Of a stretch of 6,621 bases of DNA, positions 5,123-6,621 are shown one piece after another. Origin of the DNA: Caulobacteraceae bacterium (GTDB lineage: Bacteria; Pseudomonadota; Alphaproteobacteria; Caulobacterales; Caulobacteraceae). The translations under genes were made by a program, and so were the position numbers. The number at the start of each line of letters is the position of its first letter. Within the stretch, counting starts at the first letter, position 1. The stretch lies in the NCBI GenBank assembly GCA_004144935.1, contig SDZP01000196.1, positions 1-6,621 of the forward strand, read 5' to 3'. The notes under the pieces were generated by a model that searched no databases, had not been told where the DNA came from, and was given only the letters and a program-made list of their open reading frames with translations.

Positions 5123-6127
5123 ATGACCACGTCCCGTGAAGTGCGCCTCAAGAGCCGCCCGGAGGGCCTGCCCACCGCCGCCAACTTCGAGGTGGCCTCG
5201 GTCGAACTGCCCGCCCCCGGCCCCGGCGAGGTGCAGGTGCGCAACCACTTCATGTCGGTCGACCCCTATATGCGCGGCCGCATGTACGACCGGCCCAGCT
5301 ATGTGCCGCCCTTCCAGATCGGCGAGGCCCTGCAGGGCGGCTGCGTCGGCGAGGTCATCGCCTCGAACGATCCCTCGCTGCAGGTCGGCGACACGGTGCA
5401 GTCGATGCTGGGCTGGCGCGAGGCCTACAACGCCCCGGCTTCGGCGGTGCAGAAGGTCGACACCTCCAGCGGCCTGCCCCTGCAGGCCTTCCTCGGCATC
5501 GCCGGCATGCCCGGCATGACCGCCTACGCCGGCCTGCTGCGGGTCGCCGCCCTGAAGGAAGGCGATGTCGTCTTCGTCTCGGCCGCGGCCGGGGCGGTCG
5601 GCTCGGTCGTCTGCCAGATCGCCAAGATCAAGGGCCACACCGTCATCGGCTCGGCCGGCGGTCCCGAGAAGGCGGCCTTCCTCAAGTCGATCGGCGTCGA
5701 TCACGTCATCGACTACAAAGCCGTGCCCGACCTCAAGGCGGCGCTGCGCGAGGCCGCCCCGCGCGGTATCGACGTCTATTTCGAGAATGTCGGCGGCGAG
5801 CATCTGGAGGCGGCCATCGACTCGGCCCGTCCGTTCGCCCGCTTCGCCCTCTGCGGCATGATCAGCCAGTACAACGAGACCGGCGAGCCCAAGGGTCCGT
5901 CCAACATCATCCAGGCGGTCGGCAAGAGCCTGAAGCTCGAAGGCTTCATCGTCTCCAACCACTACGACCTGCTGCCCGACTTCCTGCGCGACATGTCGGG
6001 CTGGATCGCGTCCGGTCAGCTGCAGTGGAAGGACACGGTCGATGAGGGCATCGACAACGCCGCCGGGGCCTTCATCAAGCTCTTCAAGGGCGAGAACATG
6101 GGCAAGATGCTGGTCAAGCTCAGCTAG
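5123..6127 (+). CDS. Zinc-free MDR-family NADP-dependent oxidoreductase (LTB4DH / CurA type)
   Basis: A 334-residue cytoplasmic medium-chain reductase. The N-terminal GroES-like domain holds the group signature NHFMSVDPYMRGRM (41-54). The Rossmann domain has GMPGMTAYAGL (128-138), SAAAGAVGSVVCQIA (153-167, the AxxGxxG nucleotide loop) and SAGGPEK (177-183), whose Lys typically contacts the 2'-phosphate of NADPH. The block FENVGGEHLEAAI follows. The GHE motif and cysteine cluster of zinc alcohol dehydrogenases are absent. This combination marks the leukotriene B4 12-hydroxydehydrogenase / prostaglandin reductase / CurA / 2-alkenal reductase group, which reduces the C=C bond of alpha,beta-unsaturated ketones and aldehydes with NADPH, often as detoxification. 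The natural substrate is unknown. It is transcribed away from the Gfo/Idh/MocA gene across a 95-bp region and ends at TAG 6125-6127, just before a GC-rich hairpin. Confidence 0.92.
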   Translation: MTTSREVRLKSRPEGLPTAANFEVASVELPAPGPGEVQVRNHFMSVDPYMRGRMYDRPSYVPPFQIGEALQGGCVGEVIASNDPSLQVGDTVQSMLGWREAYNAPASAVQKVDTSSGLPLQAFLGIAGMPGMTAYAGLLRVAALKEGDVVFVSAAAGAVGSVVCQIAKIKGHTVIGSAGGPEKAAFLKSIGVDHVIDYKAVPDLKAALREAAPRGIDVYFENVGGEHLEAAIDSARPFARFALCGMISQYNETGEPKGPSNIIQAVGKSLKLEGFIVSNHYDLLPDFLRDMSGWIASGQLQWKDTVDEGIDNAAGAFIKLFKGENMGKMLVKLS

Positions 6128-6133
6128 AGGGTT

Positions 6134-6158
6134 GCGCGCCGCCTGCCCGGCGGCGCGC
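6134..6158. terminator. GC-rich hairpin between convergent genes, possible bidirectional terminator
   Basis: GCGCGCCGCC (6134-6143) and GGCGGCGCGC (6149-6158) form a perfect 10-bp stem with loop TGCCC. It sits 6 bp after the MDR stop and 8 bp after the stop of the opposing gene, which suits a shared terminator. Neither side has a proper T-run (GCGCCTTGACC on plus, AACCCTCTAG on minus), so intrinsic termination may be inefficient or factor-assisted. Confidence 0.55.
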
Positions 6159-6166
6159 GCCTTGAC

Positions 6167-6556
6167 CTATTCCAGGAACAGAAGGCAGCCCAGGGCGTCG
6201 TCGCCCAGCTTGGCGATGCTGGTGGCCGGATCCTTGTCCAGGGCGGCGGTATAGCCTTCGGTGGTCGTCTTCATGCCCTCGAGCGCGGCGCTCTGGAAGG
6301 CCTCGTCCTTGGTCTTCAGGTAGTCGATCCAGTAGCCGGCCAGTTCCACCATCTGCGGATCGGCAGGCTCGCCCTCCTTCTGGGAGACCTTGGCGAACAG
6401 CAGGGTCGCGGTCGTGCAGCGGCCGGTGTCGGCGGCATTGGTCGAGGCCTTGACCTTCAGGGTGGCGGCGGCCGCCGGAGCCTGGGCCTGGGCGCCGCCG
6501 ACCAGGGCGGCGGCGAGGGCCGCGCCGACGGCGAGGCGGATAAGCGAGGTTTTCAT
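6167..6556 (-). CDS. Small exported protein of unknown function with two cysteines
   Basis: A 129-residue protein I cannot place in a named family. Residues 1-24 form a clear Sec signal peptide (MKTSLIRLAVGAALAAALVG, then GAQA|Q), followed by an Ala/Pro-rich stretch, so the mature protein of about 105 residues should be periplasmic. It has two cysteines, C47 (in DTGRCTTATLLF) and C124 (in DALGCLLFLE, near the C-terminus). These could form a disulfide tying the two ends of a small, mostly helical domain: TTATLLFAKVSQ, PQMVELAGYWIDYLK and AFQSAALEGMKTTTEGYTAAL all read as amphipathic helices. No catalytic motif is visible. AGGA (6565-6568) lies 8 nt before ATG 6556. The gene converges on the MDR gene and is probably transcribed alone from a promoter at or beyond the right edge. 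Confidence 0.75.
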   Translation of the reverse strand: MKTSLIRLAVGAALAAALVGGAQAQAPAAAATLKVKASTNAADTGRCTTATLLFAKVSQKEGEPADPQMVELAGYWIDYLKTKDEAFQSAALEGMKTTTEGYTAALDKDPATSIAKLGDDALGCLLFLE

Positions 6557-6562
6557 GTACTT

Positions 6563-6584
6563 GGTCCTGTTGGTGTCTAGGACC
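6563..6584 (-). promoter_or_regulatory. Possible RBS-masking hairpin in the leader of the small exported gene
   Basis: In the minus-strand leader, GGTCCT (6579-6584) can pair with AGGACC (6563-6568) across a 10-nt loop. The second arm contains the AGGA ribosome binding site, so the stem would hide it. Only 6 bp are paired, and chance is possible. Confidence 0.35.
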
Positions 6585-6621
6585 TCTTAGCAAGCGGCAA
6601 ACCCCTGCGCCTCCTCAGAAA

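Noticed and set aside
5078..5962. Open frame of 294 codons antisense to the MDR oxidoreductase gene
   Set aside because: Its composition is low-complexity Gly/Asp/Ala/Arg with no motif, while the plus strand encodes an intact MDR enzyme through the same bases.

Overview
The window is a gene-dense, high-GC stretch of bacterial chromosome. The organism looks like an alphaproteobacterium, most likely of the Caulobacterales (Caulobacter, Phenylobacterium or Brevundimonas type). I infer this from the strong G/C third-position bias, the short gaps between genes, the family content (CorC/HlyC-type protein, NnrU, thiol peroxidase, Gfo/Idh/MocA, zinc-free MDR) and one Caulobacter-like -10 element. No rRNA, tRNA, transposase, phage gene, CRISPR array or plasmid function is visible, so this reads as ordinary core or near-core chromosome rather than an island.

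Layout: positions 1-2950 carry five genes on the plus strand. They are the C-terminal end of a CorC/HlyC (CNNM-type) membrane protein; a P-loop kinase of the D-glycerate 3-kinase type, joined to it by an ATGA overlap; a single-pass membrane protein of unknown function with a Pro/Ala-rich linker and a very acidic tail; an NnrU-family integral membrane protein; and a small exported protein with one canonical EF-hand loop. Positions 2947-5027 carry three genes on the minus strand, in transcription order a Gfo/Idh/MocA oxidoreductase, a glutathione peroxidase and a LysE/RhtB-type exporter. The last two are separated by 4 bp. The plus- and minus-strand groups converge at 2947-2950, where one palindromic CTAG provides the TAG stop codon of both flanking genes.

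A 95-bp divergent region (5028-5122) separates the Gfo/Idh/MocA gene from a plus-strand zinc-free MDR oxidoreductase (5123-6127). That gene converges on a small exported two-cysteine protein of unknown function (6167-6556, minus strand), with a perfect 10-bp GC-rich hairpin between the two stop codons. The 65 bp at the right edge are the leader of the last gene.

Functional theme: the minus-strand group and the MDR enzyme lean towards redox and detoxification work (peroxide reduction, NAD(P)-dependent carbonyl or enone reduction), but no tightly linked pathway is evident. I did not find a convincing new multi-gene system. The best leads are the acidic-tailed membrane protein, the EF-hand protein with its shared stop codon, the possible leaderless start of the Gfo/Idh/MocA gene, and a possible RBS-masking hairpin at the last gene.
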